From Myxococcales bacterium (GTDB lineage: Bacteria; Myxococcota; Myxococcia; Myxococcales; Myxococcaceae): a stretch of DNA of 64,000 nucleotides. The notes beneath the pieces are model-generated. The model saw nothing but the letters and a program-made list of their open reading frames with translations, was not told where the DNA came from and did not search any database. The position numbers were made by a program, and so were the translations under genes. Within the stretch, counting starts at the first letter, position 1; each line of letters opens with the position of its first letter. The stretch spans positions 1 through 64,000 of the forward strand of contig JADLDB010000113.1 in the NCBI GenBank assembly GCA_020846875.1, given 5' to 3'. This document shows positions 39,140-47,327 of this stretch, in pieces.

Positions 39140-41233
39140 TCAGCCCGTCTTCTCCACCCGCGGCGGGCTCTCCGCGGGCGGGCGCTGGGGAGGCGCGTCA
39201 CGGCGGCGCGACTCCTTCTCCTTGTAGCGGCGGATCGCCCCCGAGAGGATCTCTCCGATCAGCGTGTGGTAGTCCATGCCTTCGCCCTGGGCGATCAGCA
39301 CCAGGTCGCTCCACCCCGGCGTCAGCCCCGGCAGCGGGTTGCACTCGAGGAAGTAGATCCGCCCCGTCTCGTCCATGCGGAAGTCGATGCGCGCGACGTC
39401 GCGGCAGCCCAGCGCCATGAAGGCCCCGCGCGCCGCCGCCTTCATCCGCTCCAGCTGCGCCGGCTCCAGCTTCGCCGGCGCCTCGTAGCGGATGCGATCG
39501 TTCGCCTCCAGCTTGTCCTCGAACTTGTAGATCGGCGTGGAGTCCGACTTGTCGGTGAAGACGATCTCCATCGGGGGCAGCACCTCGGGGCGGCGCTCAC
39601 CCAGAAGCCCCACGGTGAACTCCCGCCCCCCGATGTACTCCTCGATCAGCGCCGGCTGCTTGTAGCGATCCACCATCTCTTTCACGACCTCGCGCAGCTC
39701 GGCCTCGGTGGTGCACACGCTCTTGCTCACCACGCCCTTGGAGCTGCCCTCCGCCACCGGCTTCACCATCAACGGCCAGCGGGTGAACTGCTTGTCGAGC
39801 CGCTCGCGGCCGGTCGTCATCTGCTGGAAGTTGGGCGTGTCGATGCCCGCCGCCCGCACCACCTTCTTGGCCAGCGCCTTGTCCAGCGCGAGCGACAGCG
39901 TCGCCGGATCCGAGCCGGTGTACGGAATGTCGAGCAGCTCCAGCAGCGCCGGCACCTGGCTCTCGCGGTTTCGGCCCCGGAAGCCCTCGGCGATGTTGAA
40001 GACGATGTCTACCTGGGTGGTGGCCAGCACCATCGGCAGCTCGGCCGTGGCCTCCAGATCGACCACCTCGTGCCCGTGGCTGGCGATCGCCTCGCGAATG
40101 GCCTGCAGGGTGGACGGGGAGTCGTACTCGGCCTCGCGATCCTCGGCGCCGTCCGCCGTGGGCTTGATGCGCTTCACGTTGAAGGTGAAGCCCACCTTGA
40201 GCGGCCCGCGCCGGGTGGGACGCGACAGGCCGCGCGCCCTGTCCTTCACCTTGAAGCGCCGCGCCGCCGACTGGATCACCGCGTCCAGCACGCCGTCGAA
40301 GTGCAGCCCGTCCAGCGCCGCCGAGGCGTAGATCCCCGCGCCCTGCTGCAAGGACGGCAGCGCGTTGACCTCCAGGAAGTATGGCACCCCCGCGTCCGAG
40401 AGGCGGAAGTCGATCCGCCCCAGATCCTTGCAGTCCAGCTTCTGGAAGATGGCCCGCGAGATCTTCCGCAGGCGATCGCTCATCTCCTCCGTGATGTTCG
40501 CCGGCGCCCGCACGGTGACCAGGCTGTCGCCGCTCGTCTTCAGCTCGTAGTCGTAGATCTCGTAGCGCCGGGCGCTCGAAGCCCCGGCGGCGATCTCGTA
40601 CTCCACCGGCGCCAGCACTCCGGAAAAGTCGTTGTCCACCGACTCCAGAAAGGGCACCGCGAGGTCCTTCCCCCCGATGAATTCCTCCACCAGCACCCCC
40701 GCCGGGTACCGCGCCAGCGCCTGCTGCACCTTCATCCGCAGGGCGTCGACGCTCTCGGCCACCGAGTCCTGGCTGATGCCCTTGGAGGATCCTTCGAAGT
40801 TCGGCTTCACGATCACCGGGAAGTGGAGGTCGTCGGGCTTCAGATCCGACAGCTTCTCGATGAACTGCCAGCCGGGCGTGCGCACGCCTTCCTCGCGCAG
40901 GATCAGCTTGGTGAGCTGCTTGTCCAGGGTGATGGCCAGCGCGTAGGCGTCGGACCCGGTGTACGGGAAGCCCAGCTCGTCGAAGAGCGCGGGGAAGAAG
41001 GCCTCACGGAAGCGGCCGCGGCGCCCCTCGGCGGTGTTGAAGATCAGATCGGGCGAGAAGGCCTCCAGGCGCGCGACGGTGCGGGACGCGGGGCCGGACA
41101 CCTCCATGCGCTCGACGCGGTGGCCCAGGCGCTCGATGGCCGACGCCAGCGCGTTGACGGTCGCTTCGGTGTCGAACTCGGCTTCGTCCTCGGAGTCCGA
41201 CAGCTTCAGGTTGTGGGTGAGCGCGATGCGCAT
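39140..41233 (-). CDS. Tandem D-alanine-D-alanine-ligase-like ATP-grasp protein
   Basis: 697 residues made of two full DD-ligase-like modules, about 1-340 and 348-680. Each has an N-terminal domain (MRIALTHNLK; LKVGFTFNVKR), an AEGxRGRxRE segment (NTAEGRRGRFREAF; NIAEGFRGRNRES), VKPxxEGSSKG and the metal ligands (FLEVNALPSLQQG; FLECNPLPGLTPG). Both modules therefore keep the ATP- and Mg-binding residues. Classical Ddl is one module of about 310-360 residues. It may ligate a substrate other than D-Ala, or the two halves may form an intramolecular dimer. It follows the RDD gene by nine bases. Confidence 0.85.
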   Translation of the reverse strand: MRIALTHNLKLSDSEDEAEFDTEATVNALASAIERLGHRVERMEVSGPASRTVARLEAFSPDLIFNTAEGRRGRFREAFFPALFDELGFPYTGSDAYALAITLDKQLTKLILREEGVRTPGWQFIEKLSDLKPDDLHFPVIVKPNFEGSSKGISQDSVAESVDALRMKVQQALARYPAGVLVEEFIGGKDLAVPFLESVDNDFSGVLAPVEYEIAAGASSARRYEIYDYELKTSGDSLVTVRAPANITEEMSDRLRKISRAIFQKLDCKDLGRIDFRLSDAGVPYFLEVNALPSLQQGAGIYASAALDGLHFDGVLDAVIQSAARRFKVKDRARGLSRPTRRGPLKVGFTFNVKRIKPTADGAEDREAEYDSPSTLQAIREAIASHGHEVVDLEATAELPMVLATTQVDIVFNIAEGFRGRNRESQVPALLELLDIPYTGSDPATLSLALDKALAKKVVRAAGIDTPNFQQMTTGRERLDKQFTRWPLMVKPVAEGSSKGVVSKSVCTTEAELREVVKEMVDRYKQPALIEEYIGGREFTVGLLGERRPEVLPPMEIVFTDKSDSTPIYKFEDKLEANDRIRYEAPAKLEPAQLERMKAAARGAFMALGCRDVARIDFRMDETGRIYFLECNPLPGLTPGWSDLVLIAQGEGMDYHTLIGEILSGAIRRYKEKESRRRDAPPQRPPAESPPRVEKTG

Positions 41234-41242
41234 GGCTTTCCG

Positions 41243-41803
41243 TCAGTCGAGCGAGTCACGGTGGGGAACGCGCAGGCGGGCCGACGCGCGGGCCTCGTCA
41301 CGCGGAGAGACGTACTGCGGCTGGCCGTGAGGCACCTTGCCGTCGATCACCTGCGTCTGCGCCCAGGCGTCACCCAGGCGCACGCCCTCGGGATCGCGCC
41401 AGCAGCGGAAGGCCTCGATGCCGCCGATCACCGCCGCCCCGGCGAGGAAGGCCTTGAAGCCCAGCTCCGGCATCATCGAGAGGATGATCACCAGCCCGAA
41501 GGGCGCGTTGCGCAGCACGCTGTCGCGGTGGCGAGCCCCGGCGCCGGTGGGCAGGTAGATCACCTTCACCCCGAACAGCTTCTTGCCCACCGACTGGCCC
41601 TGCAGCATGCCGTCGGCGAAGAGCAGGTAGAGCAGCGCGATGACGATCCCCGCCGGGCCCGTGGAGACGTACAGCACCCACGCCACCACCAGGTCCAGAA
41701 GGCGCGCGCCGCCGCGGAGCAGCAGCGACGCCTTGGGGTACTTCGGGCCCTCTTCGCCCAGGCCCACCACCCGCAGCCCGCTCCTGGGGGGCGTGGTGCT
41801 CAT
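41243..41803 (-). CDS. RDD-family membrane protein
   Basis: 186 residues with two or three hydrophobic segments (LLDLVVAWVLYVSTGPAGIV; FGLVIILSMMPELGFKAFLA). The RDD hallmarks are the Arg/Asp at the start of the first helix (GARLLDLV) and GQSVGKKLFGVKVI after the second. RDD proteins are small inner-membrane proteins of mostly unknown function; some act in ion transport. ATG 41803 overlaps the DUF4177-like stop (41800-41803), and the stop lies nine bases before the ATP-grasp start, so the three are one unit. Confidence 0.8.
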   Translation of the reverse strand: MSTTPPRSGLRVVGLGEEGPKYPKASLLLRGGARLLDLVVAWVLYVSTGPAGIVIALLYLLFADGMLQGQSVGKKLFGVKVIYLPTGAGARHRDSVLRNAPFGLVIILSMMPELGFKAFLAGAAVIGGIEAFRCWRDPEGVRLGDAWAQTQVIDGKVPHGQPQYVSPRDEARASARLRVPHRDSLD

Positions 41804-42291
41804 GGCTCGTCATCTCCGTCGAAGGTCTTGTCCGGGTCGACGAGCCGGAGGATCTCGTCCTGGTCCTCTTCCCCCGCCAGCACGCGCAGCCGGGCCCAGG
41901 GATCGAGCGCCTGCGGCGCGTCCCTGGCGGGCGCGTCCTTCGCCATTCGCCGCAGGTGGGCTTCGGCTTCGGCCTGGGTGCGGAAGCGGTGCTCTTCGGA
42001 CGCCGGATGGTGCCGGAGCCCGGCCTCCTGCTGCTCGGCGATCGCCGCCCCTTCCCGGGTGAAGAAGACGAAGGCCATCGACGGCCGCTTGGAGGACTCG
42101 CGCATCGCGAACTGCACGCCGTCGAAGGTCCAGCCCCTCGGCACCCACTCGTTGAGCGCCCTCTCGAGCGCGCCTTCGTCGACGTTGGACAGCTCCACCA
42201 CCTTGTAGTGCAGCGCCCGCGGCGGCCTCGCCTCGTCCGGCCGGGCAGGCCGGCTCTTCGGAGCGCTCTTCCTTGGCGACCTTCGGGCCAT
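41800..42291 (-). CDS. DUF4177-like protein
   Basis: 163 residues from ATG 42291. After a basic Pro-rich N-terminus (about 30 residues) comes LHYKVVELSNVDEGALERAL, NEWVPRGWTFDGVQFAM and MAFVFFTRE, the pattern of DUF4177 (YKVV, N-x-x-x-x-x-GW-x-x-x). The remainder is a charged helical region with many Arg/Glu/Ala. No catalytic motif is visible. It overlaps the RDD gene by ATGA and starts 50 bases after the upstream membrane-protein gene. Confidence 0.65.
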   Translation of the reverse strand: MARRSPRKSAPKSRPARPDEARPPRALHYKVVELSNVDEGALERALNEWVPRGWTFDGVQFAMRESSKRPSMAFVFFTREGAAIAEQQEAGLRHHPASEEHRFRTQAEAEAHLRRMAKDAPARDAPQALDPWARLRVLAGEEDQDEILRLVDPDKTFDGDDEP

Positions 42292-42341
42292 CGGAAGCGG
42301 ATCTCGCCTGAGGTGGGGCGCCGGATCAACCTCCGTCGGGC

Positions 42342-43538
42342 TCACCACACGCTGCGGTAGCGCTTGTCCCTCGACGGCGCCTCCCAGGCCTGCGCGTTGG
42401 GATCCGCGGCCTCCGCCCACAGCAGGCTGACCACCGTCTTGGCGCCGATCGCCGCCAGCCCGCCGAGGATGTAGGGGACCGGACTCCCGGTGAAGTTGGC
42501 GCCCAGCACCAGCGCGGAGACGAGCAGCACCAGGCCGCCCGCGCCCACGCCAAAGAGGTTGGCGCGCATGATCTGCGTGGTGGACGGGTTGAAGCGCAGC
42601 GTGGCCAGCGCCATCGCGCCCGCGCCGATCGCCGGGGTGATCATCAGCGCGTCGAAGCCGCCGCGACTGACGCCCCCGCCGCCGGTGGTGGCGATGATCG
42701 CCAGGACGAGCCCCGTGTAGATGGCCGCCCACACGCCGCCGGAGACGATCAGCACGCCTTTGTTCATCGCCAGATCCCCGCCGCCGACGATGGTGGTGAG
42801 CCACGCGCCGATGGAGTTGCCGATCACCACCGTCCAGGCGATCGCCGCCGCGTCGTCGGTGAAGAGATCGGTGAAGCCGCCGAGGAAGGCGCCCCCGAAG
42901 AAGGAGTTGACGATCGAGAAGTTGGCGGTGCGGTGGCTGATCCAATGGTTGAACTGCCACCAGGCGGCGGCGCCGAAGCCCACCCCCGCGCCCAGCAGGC
43001 TGCCCGCCAGGTAGGCGATGCGCGCGTCCTGCCCGGTCCACTTGCTCGCGTCCTTGGTGCACAGCATCGGATCCTGGCCCACGCACTCGGCCTCAAGCAC
43101 GCGGGGGATCATCTGCGTGGCCAGCACGCCCAGGCCGGTCATCAGCGAGTGGTGCAACAAAAAGGTCAGGCTGCCAGGGCCTGAGAGGAAGGCGCCTTCG
43201 CGGGGGTGGCCGTCGATCATCGCGCCCGGGCCGGCCGGCGGGGCCTGCTTGGGCTGCTCGTCCAGTTGCTCGGGGGGAGGAGGCGCCGGCGGCACCGCCT
43301 CGATCGTCCTCGGGACTCCGGTGTCCATGGGGGGCTCGGGGGGCGGCGCGCCGGGGGTGCCCTCGTTGGGCGGGGTGGGCGGCGGCTCCGCCGGGAGGAT
43401 CACCGTCTTCGGGGTGAGGTCCGGGGTCTCCTGCACGCCGGCGTCTGTACCGGGCCAGGGAATGTCCACCACCTTCTCGTCCTGCGCGTACGCCACCGAC
43501 GACAACAGCAAGAGCCCCGCTCCCACGAGTCGCAGCAT
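42342..43538 (-). CDS. Polytopic membrane protein of unknown function
   Basis: 398 residues from ATG 43538, MLRLVGAGLLLLSSVAYAQ as signal or first helix. Residues about 30-125 are Pro-rich and periplasmic-like (TPPNEGTPGAPPPEPP); residues about 130-390 have six to seven hydrophobic helices (GVLIVSGGVWAAIYTGLVLA; AGGLVLLVSALVLGANF). Cys and acidic pairs (VLEAECVGQDPMLC) suggest a disulfide outside. In-frame ATGs at 43553 and 43580 are possible, but the shortest gives the cleanest leader. It is divergent from the carbonic anhydrase gene with 40 bases between. Confidence 0.65.
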   Translation of the reverse strand: MLRLVGAGLLLLSSVAYAQDEKVVDIPWPGTDAGVQETPDLTPKTVILPAEPPPTPPNEGTPGAPPPEPPMDTGVPRTIEAVPPAPPPPEQLDEQPKQAPPAGPGAMIDGHPREGAFLSGPGSLTFLLHHSLMTGLGVLATQMIPRVLEAECVGQDPMLCTKDASKWTGQDARIAYLAGSLLGAGVGFGAAAWWQFNHWISHRTANFSIVNSFFGGAFLGGFTDLFTDDAAAIAWTVVIGNSIGAWLTTIVGGGDLAMNKGVLIVSGGVWAAIYTGLVLAIIATTGGGGVSRGGFDALMITPAIGAGAMALATLRFNPSTTQIMRANLFGVGAGGLVLLVSALVLGANFTGSPVPYILGGLAAIGAKTVVSLLWAEAADPNAQAWEAPSRDKRYRSVW

Positions 43539-43578
43539 GATGGTGGGAAACATACCTCGCTTCGGGTACGCGTCAGCC

Positions 43579-44088
43579 ATGCCGATTGAGCGTGTGGGTG
43601 CGTTGGCTCCCGCGGTGAGTCCCTCCGCCTTCGTCCACCCCGGCGCCTGGGTGCTGGGGGAGGTGGTGCTGGGAGACGAGGTGTCGGTGTGGCCGGCGTC
43701 GGTGCTGCGCGGAGACGTGGGGCGGATCTCCGTGGGCGCGCGGACCAATCTGCAGGACGGGACGATCGCCCACGCCACCTCGGGCGTCTCGGTGACCACC
43801 CTCGGCGAGGAGTGCACCGTCGGCCACCGCGTCACCCTGCACGGCTGCACGGTGGGGAACCGCTGCCTGGTGGGCATGGGCAGCACGCTGATGGACAACG
43901 TGGTGCTGGGGGACGAGTGCTTCGTCGCCGCCGGCACCTTGATCCCCCCGGGGAAGACGTTCCCCGCGCGCAGCTTCATCCTGGGGACGCCAGGAAAGCG
44001 CGTGCGCGAGGTGAGCGCCGAAGAGCTGGAGGCCATCGCGAAGGGCTGGCGAGGGTACGTGGGGCTCGCGAAGCGGCACCGCGGGTGA
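43579..44088 (+). CDS. Gamma-class carbonic anhydrase family protein
   Basis: 169 residues, a left-handed beta-helix of hexapeptide repeats (HPGAWVLGEVVLGDEVSVW, SVGARTNLQDGTIAH). The zinc ligands are H65, H83 and H88 (GTIAHATSG, TVGHRVTLHGC); the 5-residue gap of the second pair fits the known family. It resembles YrdA/CaiE-type proteins, whose CO2 hydration activity is variable. No signal peptide; probably cytoplasmic trimer. Starts at ATG 43579, 41 bases from the divergent membrane-protein start. Confidence 0.88.
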   Translation: MPIERVGALAPAVSPSAFVHPGAWVLGEVVLGDEVSVWPASVLRGDVGRISVGARTNLQDGTIAHATSGVSVTTLGEECTVGHRVTLHGCTVGNRCLVGMGSTLMDNVVLGDECFVAAGTLIPPGKTFPARSFILGTPGKRVREVSAEELEAIAKGWRGYVGLAKRHRG

Positions 44089-44458
44089 TCGACGACTCCA
44101 GCGCGCGCTGCGCTCGACGGACCTGCTCGACCAGCGTCTTTCTCGGCTGACAGCGCCGTCCGGCACTCTGCGGCCATCACCTTGTTCGGCAGCCCCTCGA
44201 GGGCGTACCGCGCCCCCGCGTGGTCCTTCTCGGCGCACAGGCGCCGCTGCCGGCCGACGAAGGTGAAGGCCCCGCCCAGCTCGAGTGCTCTTGCTCGTGT
44301 CCTCGGGCGAAAGCGGCTCTGGCCTGGCGCGTCGGCCTCGTCGAAGGAGCGCGCCAGGGCGTCCTTCCCCGAGAGCAGCCGCAGGGAGTGCGACCACGGG
44401 TCCGCGCCAGCGAGCCGAGCCATTCCCGATGGCTCAGGAAGAAGGCGCCGGGGCCGGG
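44089..44458 (-). pseudogene. Decayed coding remnant between carbonic anhydrase and PspA-like genes
   Basis: 370 bases with no clean gene. On the minus strand several frames give protein-like text in succession: FFLSHREWLGSLAR, then another frame with PWSHSLRLLSGKDALARSF and GLPNKVMAAECRTALSAEK, then a third with KTLVEQVRRAQRALESS. Switching frames two or three times reads as one protein of about 120 residues. The middle frame has no stop until 42342, which hides the break. Interpretation: a gene broken by frameshifts. A sequencing error is possible but would require several. Confidence 0.35.
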
Positions 44459-45004
44459 TCACTTCTTCGCCGCGTCTTCCCGGTAGATGTCCGCCAGGGC
44501 ATGGGCCTTCTCCACCTCGTCGCGCGCGGCGTCCAGCTTCAGCACGCGCTCCAACTGGGCGGCCTGCGCCCGCATCGCCTCGGTCACCGCCACTCCGGCC
44601 GACATGCGCGCCCGGGCGCTCAGCCGCTCGTCCTTGAGGTCCGCCACCTGCCTGCCTAGATCCTCCGCCGTCTCCTTGAGCAGCTCCGCGTCGCTGCCGG
44701 CGCGGCCCAGGGCCTCCTTCGACTCCTCGAGCCGCCGCACCGCGTCCCTCTTGTCCTTCTCCAGCGTGGCCTGGGCCTTCGCGTCGTCCGCGCGCCTCGC
44801 GTCCGAAAGGCGCTCGTCCAGCTCGGCCAGCCGCCGCCGGTACTTCGCCTCGTCCCGCGAGAGTTCCCCCTTGAGCGCCAGGAGCGTCGCCGCCGAGCGC
44901 CGCACCTCGGCCGCCTGCCGCTCCAGCGCGGAGATCACCCCGTCGAAGACCGCCAGTGGATCCTCGGGCTTCTTCGGCGGCGCTTTCTTCCAGAAGAACC
45001 CCAC
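44459..45004 (-). CDS. PspA/IM30-like coiled-coil protein
   Basis: 181 residues, MGFFWKKAPPKKPEDPLAVF at the start, then an unbroken series of charged heptads through QAAEVRRSAATLLALKGELS and DAVRRLEESKEALGRAG. The N-terminal MGxF/basic start and the long antiparallel coiled coil with ARR..A..K spacing resemble PspA/Vipp1 (ESCRT-III-like membrane-stress proteins), though shorter than the usual 220 residues. It follows the VWA gene by 30 bases and so belongs to the MoxR-VWA operon. Function in membrane repair is inferred from family only. Confidence 0.65.
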   Translation of the reverse strand: MGFFWKKAPPKKPEDPLAVFDGVISALERQAAEVRRSAATLLALKGELSRDEAKYRRRLAELDERLSDARRADDAKAQATLEKDKRDAVRRLEESKEALGRAGSDAELLKETAEDLGRQVADLKDERLSARARMSAGVAVTEAMRAQAAQLERVLKLDAARDEVEKAHALADIYREDAAKK

Positions 45005-45034
45005 GGCGACGCAGGACTGTAGCGGAAAAGGCCT

Positions 45035-47317
45035 TCAGGCGAAGGGCTTGCAAGTGAGCCGCACCCGCGCCAGCGCGCGAGAAAGCCCTTCGTCCGGCGT
45101 CCCCACCGCCGCCAGGTACTGCTGCGGCGTCAGCTCGTACACGCCGAGCAAGTGGGTGAGCAGCGTCACCGCCTCGGCCGCGCGCAGCTCCGCCGGCGCC
45201 AGCGACGCCGCCTCCGCCACCGCCTCCAGCACGTCCACCAGCCGCGCCAGGAGCCTCGCGGGCGCCCTTCCCTTCCCGGGCCGCTCCGGGAAGAGCGCGT
45301 CGAACTGCGTGTCCAGCCGCTCGGGCGGCCGGGGCGGCCTCCCCGCGGCGATCGCCTCCAGCGCCTCGAGGTGCGGCAAGAGCTTCTCCAGCACGTCGTC
45401 GGACAGGGGCGCCTCCGCCGGCAGCAGCGTGCGCCACGCGCTGTCGAACTCGGTGCGCGCGAGCTGGATCTCGCTGTCCGAGAGGTGGTGGTAGAAGGCC
45501 CGGCCTCCCCCGCGCCGCTGCTCCAGCACCAGGGCCTTGAGATCCGGGTTCTCCTCCCCCAGGGAGATGAAGGAGAGGTCGATGTCCATCCCCTCGTACG
45601 GCTTCTTCGTCTTGCGGATCAGCTCCAGGTCCACCCCGTCCTCGCCGTCCGTCACCAGCACCACCGTGGCCCGCGCCAGGTAGGGGTCCTTCCCCTGCGC
45701 CTTGCCGATCGAGTCGAAGGCGGCCATCAGCGCCAGCGAGATGTCCGTCTGGCCCTCCGCCGGGCTCTCGTGGAAGAGCTTCTCGATCTGGCGCGCAGCG
45801 TCCGCGCCGCCTTCCACCCGGCTCAGCTCCGTCGGCACGTCGTTGAAGAAGGAGAAGTAGAGCGGATCGAAGGGCAGCCCCACCTTCGCCTTGACGCGAA
45901 TGGCGTTGAGCTCGGCGATCAGGATCGCGTCGCGGAAGCGGGCCCTCGCGCCGTGCATCGAACCCGACGCGTCCAGCACGTACACCCGCACCGCCGTCTT
46001 CTTCACCCGCTTCGGCTTCGGGGGCGGCTCCTCCTCCAGGTAGCTGCGCACCATCTGCCGGCCGGCGGCGAGATCGAGGATCAGCGCCCCCGGGTGGCTC
46101 ACCACGAAGTGCTCGAGATCGTCGATGCGGTGGGTGAACTCGTAGGTCATCGTCTGGGTGGGGTACGCCACGCGTCGCTGCACCGGGCGGGTGGCCTTGA
46201 GCTCGGCCTCGACGAGCTCCTCCGACAGGCTGTCCTCCACGTCGAAGTAGCGGGCGCAGCCGGCGGCCAGCTCCAGGGCCTTCTGCTGATCCTCGTCCAG
46301 CTCGAAGGCCAGTTGCGTGAGCACGTCGGCCACCTCGTCCTCCATGCCGCCCTTCCCTCCCGCGGGCAGCTTCTCACGCTGCTCGACGCGGGCCGGCTCG
46401 CGGTAGCCCAGGGTGCGCTTCACCTCGTCCTGCTCCACCAGCTTCGCCGCCGCCGCGCCGTCCTCGGGCAGCAGGGCCTGCACCGCGCCCGCGGCCACGG
46501 AGGTGAGCTGCTCGTCGCCGGCCTCCACCGCGCGGTCGTACAGCGCCTTGAGGCTCTTGTAGGCGGTGCGGGGATCGCGCCGGGCGGTGTGGCGCAGGTG
46601 GCGGATCAGCTCGTCGTAGCTGCGCACCGCGGGGGAGGAGCGGACCCGGTCGCGCGCCGCGCCCAGCTGCACCCGCAGCGCGCGGATCCGATCGCGATCG
46701 GCCTGGGCGTCGGCCGACAGGCGCAGCACCAGCTCGTACGCGAGCTCCAGATCGCGCCGCTTCTGGGCGCTGTCCTCCACCGCGGCCTTCGCCCGCTCCG
46801 AGAGGAACTCGGCGATCGCCAGGCGCGCGCTGGACGGCGCAGACAGGCGCGACGCGCGCGGACGGGGGAAGAGCTCCAGCGGCCCCTGCGGCTCCCCGGG
46901 AGGCCGCTCGAAGGCCGCCGCCACCTTGACGATCCGCGCCAGGCGCCCGAAGGCCTCGTCCAGCTGGCGCATCAGCGCCACCGGGGTCTCGGACAGCCCG
47001 GCGATCCGCTCCGCCTCCGCCATCGCCTCCTCGTACTGGCCCAGCGAGGAGATCGCTCGGGCGGCCAGGCCCAGGCTCAGCTCCTTGAGGCGGCCCTTCG
47101 CGGCGCCCAGCTCGCGCAACAGCCGGGCGTCGGCGGCGGTGTGCACGCCGGCGCGCTCGAGGTCGCGATCCAGCGCCACCAGGGCGTCCAGCGAGGCCAC
47201 CCCGTCGTCCCGGGCGAAGAGGGCCCGCGCGCGCTCGAGGATCCCCAAAGGCGGAGGGCGGCCCGCCTTGAGCGCGTCGAGGCGCTCGCCCAGGGAGTTG
47301 AAGCGATCGACCAGCAT
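45035..47317 (-). CDS. VWA-domain protein (ViaA-like partner)
   Basis: 760 residues. The N-terminal 300 residues are helical and Arg/Leu/Ala-rich; a basic linker (PPPKPKRVKK) leads to a von Willebrand A domain with the MIDAS DASGSM (449-454), TDISLA and TDGEDG further on, so the metal site is complete. The C-terminal 150 residues are helical. Family knowledge: VWA proteins paired with MoxR/RavA ATPases act as chaperone-like complexes (RavA-ViaA). It starts ten bases after the MoxR stop, with GAGG upstream. Confidence 0.88.
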   Translation of the reverse strand: MLVDRFNSLGERLDALKAGRPPPLGILERARALFARDDGVASLDALVALDRDLERAGVHTAADARLLRELGAAKGRLKELSLGLAARAISSLGQYEEAMAEAERIAGLSETPVALMRQLDEAFGRLARIVKVAAAFERPPGEPQGPLELFPRPRASRLSAPSSARLAIAEFLSERAKAAVEDSAQKRRDLELAYELVLRLSADAQADRDRIRALRVQLGAARDRVRSSPAVRSYDELIRHLRHTARRDPRTAYKSLKALYDRAVEAGDEQLTSVAAGAVQALLPEDGAAAAKLVEQDEVKRTLGYREPARVEQREKLPAGGKGGMEDEVADVLTQLAFELDEDQQKALELAAGCARYFDVEDSLSEELVEAELKATRPVQRRVAYPTQTMTYEFTHRIDDLEHFVVSHPGALILDLAAGRQMVRSYLEEEPPPKPKRVKKTAVRVYVLDASGSMHGARARFRDAILIAELNAIRVKAKVGLPFDPLYFSFFNDVPTELSRVEGGADAARQIEKLFHESPAEGQTDISLALMAAFDSIGKAQGKDPYLARATVVLVTDGEDGVDLELIRKTKKPYEGMDIDLSFISLGEENPDLKALVLEQRRGGGRAFYHHLSDSEIQLARTEFDSAWRTLLPAEAPLSDDVLEKLLPHLEALEAIAAGRPPRPPERLDTQFDALFPERPGKGRAPARLLARLVDVLEAVAEAASLAPAELRAAEAVTLLTHLLGVYELTPQQYLAAVGTPDEGLSRALARVRLTCKPFA

Positions 47318-47327
47318 GACTCACGCC

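Noticed and set aside
42342-45437. One open minus-strand frame of 1,031 codons
   Set aside because: Only the last 399 codons are a gene. The upper part crosses the carbonic anhydrase on the other strand and the PspA-like gene in another frame.
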